This document shows, piece after piece, positions 62,525-64,000 of a DNA stretch of 64,000 bases. The notes beneath the pieces were generated by a model. The model was not told where the DNA came from, ran no database searches, and was given only the letters and a program-made list of their open reading frames with translations. This DNA comes from Saccharomyces paradoxus (taxonomy: Eukaryota > Ascomycota > Saccharomycetes > Saccharomycetales > Saccharomycetaceae). How positions within the stretch are numbered: the stretch's first letter is position 1; each line of letters opens with the position of its first letter. The DNA lies in NCBI RefSeq assembly GCF_002079055.1, contig NC_047502.1, positions 372,001 through 436,000 of the forward strand. Reading direction: 5' to 3'. Both the position numbers and the translations under genes were made by a program.

Positions 62525-63865
62525 TTATGGTAACCTGTCCCAACCTTCTGGCTTATCTTTCTTCATAATGTCGAAGTAATGTCCACCACATGAACCACTT
62601 CTGAACGTGAAATCATTACCTTGGTCACAATCACAATTATATTGGTTCCATATGTCGTCGTTTAGGGGACAGCTATTGTACAGGTCATAATGGAATCCTA
62701 TATTTTCGAAAAAATGTACCTTATCCTTTGGCAACAACATCGATAACCCAATTGTGTGGATCATGGAATCAGTCCATTTCCAGTAGAAAATACCACCCTC
62801 ATTGTCGATATACTCAAAAAATTTCCTGTAAGCTGGCGATCTATAAAAGTTCAAATTACCGATTTCAAAATTTGATTTGAATTCACAATTGTTGAAATCT
62901 TCAGAGTCTTTTTTTGTAATAAATGACTTGAAATTATTTTCAGATATAAACTTCGGAAAATCTTTTGCAAATTTTTTCGTAACGTCCCAAATCTTTTCAT
63001 TGGCTTCCTTAGCTTCACTCATACTCAATGTGAAACCGAATACTTTCCCTTCGTCTTGCATCCACCTAAAGAGGTCATAATCGATATCACAGTACAATTT
63101 AATACCAGGGTCTACTCTCCAATACCAGTCAAACTCATTCAGAGCTGGATGTCTCCAAAAGAACCCTGCAAAATATCTTGCTTGATATCTTGCAGCTCTA
63201 GAATCACCATCCGGTATATTTGCTAGTGCAATTAGTGAATCTGCTGCTCTATTTTCATCAACCCACTCAGGGTATACCCATTCGTCCGCAGGAACTTCAG
63301 TAAACGTAATATCGATTAATTCAGAATCACCATTCATGGAATCAGTCATGGCTTGATAAATCATTTCCTTTTTCATTTCGTCAAGTTCTCCCTGACTGAT
63401 AAAAACCCAAGGGTACGCAAAATTTTTGTTAAATTTTGCCTGCACTTCATCAATGGATTGTAAGATTTGGGTCATGGAGTCCTTTTCAGTGATTAGTGAG
63501 ACAAAGCATGCCCTTGGTGGCGACCCTCTATGATTGATATACGATGGTACCATGAACCCTAGCGTCGTTTCGTTACCACCATAGGATTTGATCTTTTCCT
63601 TAATAGCATTGTTGGTGGCATTTCTAATGGCTGTTTCTTCTAAAGATTGCTTCAACTCGGCTTCTTCCTGTTCCTGTTGTATACGCCTCTGTTCCTCCGC
63701 ACTAATTTTCGCAATAGGTTGCAGAGATTTCGGAAGATATGGTGTAAAATACTGTTCAGATATCTGCTTTGTTGTCGGATGATTTAATGTCAGCATTAGT
63801 GCAAGCACGAAAACAAACGAAATTAACAAAAACCGTGCGATTTTTTTACTCAGTAGTACGTGCAT
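62525..63865 (-). CDS. KTR6: Golgi mannosylphosphate transferase Ktr6 (Mnn6)
   Basis: Ktr6 is a GT15 (KRE2/MNT1) family type II Golgi protein that adds mannosylphosphate to N-linked and O-linked glycans, giving cell-wall mannan its negative charge. The product is 446 residues, as in S. cerevisiae. A short cytosolic N-terminus leads to a signal-anchor helix (about 11-28), then a charged stem, then the catalytic domain from about 110. Family motifs include PRACFVSLI, RYFAGFFWRHPALNEFDWYW with RVDPGIKLYCDIDYD, the SNFEIGNLNFYRSPAYRKFF block carrying the catalytic Glu, and a Cys-rich C-terminus (NSCPLNDDIWNQYNCDCDQ). All are intact. The start is the first ATG. Confidence 0.96.
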   Translation of the reverse strand: MHVLLSKKIARFLLISFVFVLALMLTLNHPTTKQISEQYFTPYLPKSLQPIAKISAEEQRRIQQEQEEAELKQSLEETAIRNATNNAIKEKIKSYGGNETTLGFMVPSYINHRGSPPRACFVSLITEKDSMTQILQSIDEVQAKFNKNFAYPWVFISQGELDEMKKEMIYQAMTDSMNGDSELIDITFTEVPADEWVYPEWVDENRAADSLIALANIPDGDSRAARYQARYFAGFFWRHPALNEFDWYWRVDPGIKLYCDIDYDLFRWMQDEGKVFGFTLSMSEAKEANEKIWDVTKKFAKDFPKFISENNFKSFITKKDSEDFNNCEFKSNFEIGNLNFYRSPAYRKFFEYIDNEGGIFYWKWTDSMIHTIGLSMLLPKDKVHFFENIGFHYDLYNSCPLNDDIWNQYNCDCDQGNDFTFRSGSCGGHYFDIMKKDKPEGWDRLP

Positions 63866-64000
63866 TTTACCTTATCTGACCTTTTTTTGTCTTCACTCGA
63901 GGGCACAAAAGATTGGGTGAACACCTAGTATACCTGTAATCTTGAATAGTCCTACAATCTTTAAATTTATTCAACAAAACTTTTTACACATTTCTCGAAT
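63866..64000. promoter_or_regulatory. KTR6 promoter, cut by the window edge
   Basis: The last 135 bp are AT-rich upstream DNA of KTR6. In S. cerevisiae the next gene is OAZ1, but none of it is identifiable here. Confidence 0.5.

Overview
This window is a stretch of budding-yeast chromosome. Gene order, orientation and protein content match Saccharomyces cerevisiae chromosome XVI left arm from SEC16 (YPL085W) to KTR6 (YPL053C). The genome is compact and AT-rich, with about 33 genes. Only three have spliceosomal introns (RPS9A, RPL21B, GCR1), each in the position expected for the genus. Ribosomal proteins, ATP4, PDR12 and MOT1 read almost exactly as I remember the S. cerevisiae proteins, while SEC16, CWC27, UBP16 and LGE1 differ at many residues. 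I therefore infer a non-cerevisiae Saccharomyces, at roughly S. mikatae / S. kudriavzevii / S. jurei distance; the species cannot be fixed without alignment.

Layout. 1-11 kb: SEC16 (cut by the left edge), BRO1, SEN54. 11-17 kb: MOT1. 17-21.5 kb: RPS9A and RPL21B, both intron-bearing with Rap1-type promoters, then ATP4. 22-31 kb: YPL077C, GPI2, GCR1 (750-nt intron carrying an in-frame alternative start) and YTA6. 31-44 kb: UBP16, YPL071C, MUK1, BTS1, YPL068C, YPL067C, RGL1, VPS28, CWC27, TIM50. 44-50.5 kb: ALD6 behind a 1.2-kb upstream region, MFM1, then a Pol III and retrotransposon-relic pocket: tRNA-Cys(GCA), a Ty3-type sigma LTR beside the tRNA start, and a Ty1/Ty2-type solo delta LTR with a perfect 5-bp target duplication. 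51-64 kb: GRX5, PDR12 with a CGG-N23-CCG War1-type element, SUR1, LGE1, LEE1, KTR6.

Genes are separate Pol II units and no operons are expected. Shared themes are ribosome synthesis and its activator Gcr1, COPII / ESCRT / endosomal traffic (SEC16, BRO1, VPS28, MUK1), mitochondria (ATP4, TIM50, MFM1, GRX5, UBP16), membrane lipids, glycans and isoprenoids (GPI2, SUR1, KTR6, BTS1), and acid or aldehyde tolerance (PDR12, ALD6).

No wholly new system is evident. The most interesting items are the intron-start GCR1 isoform, three LF...LPWE motifs in Sec16, the hairpin-bearing RPS9A intron with non-consensus splice signals, a perfect inverted repeat beside the PDR12 War1 element, the LTR pocket, and the apparent absence of ATG-started equivalents of the small S. 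cerevisiae ORFs YPL062W and YPL056C. Gene symbols come from recognising the proteins from memory; no database search was run.
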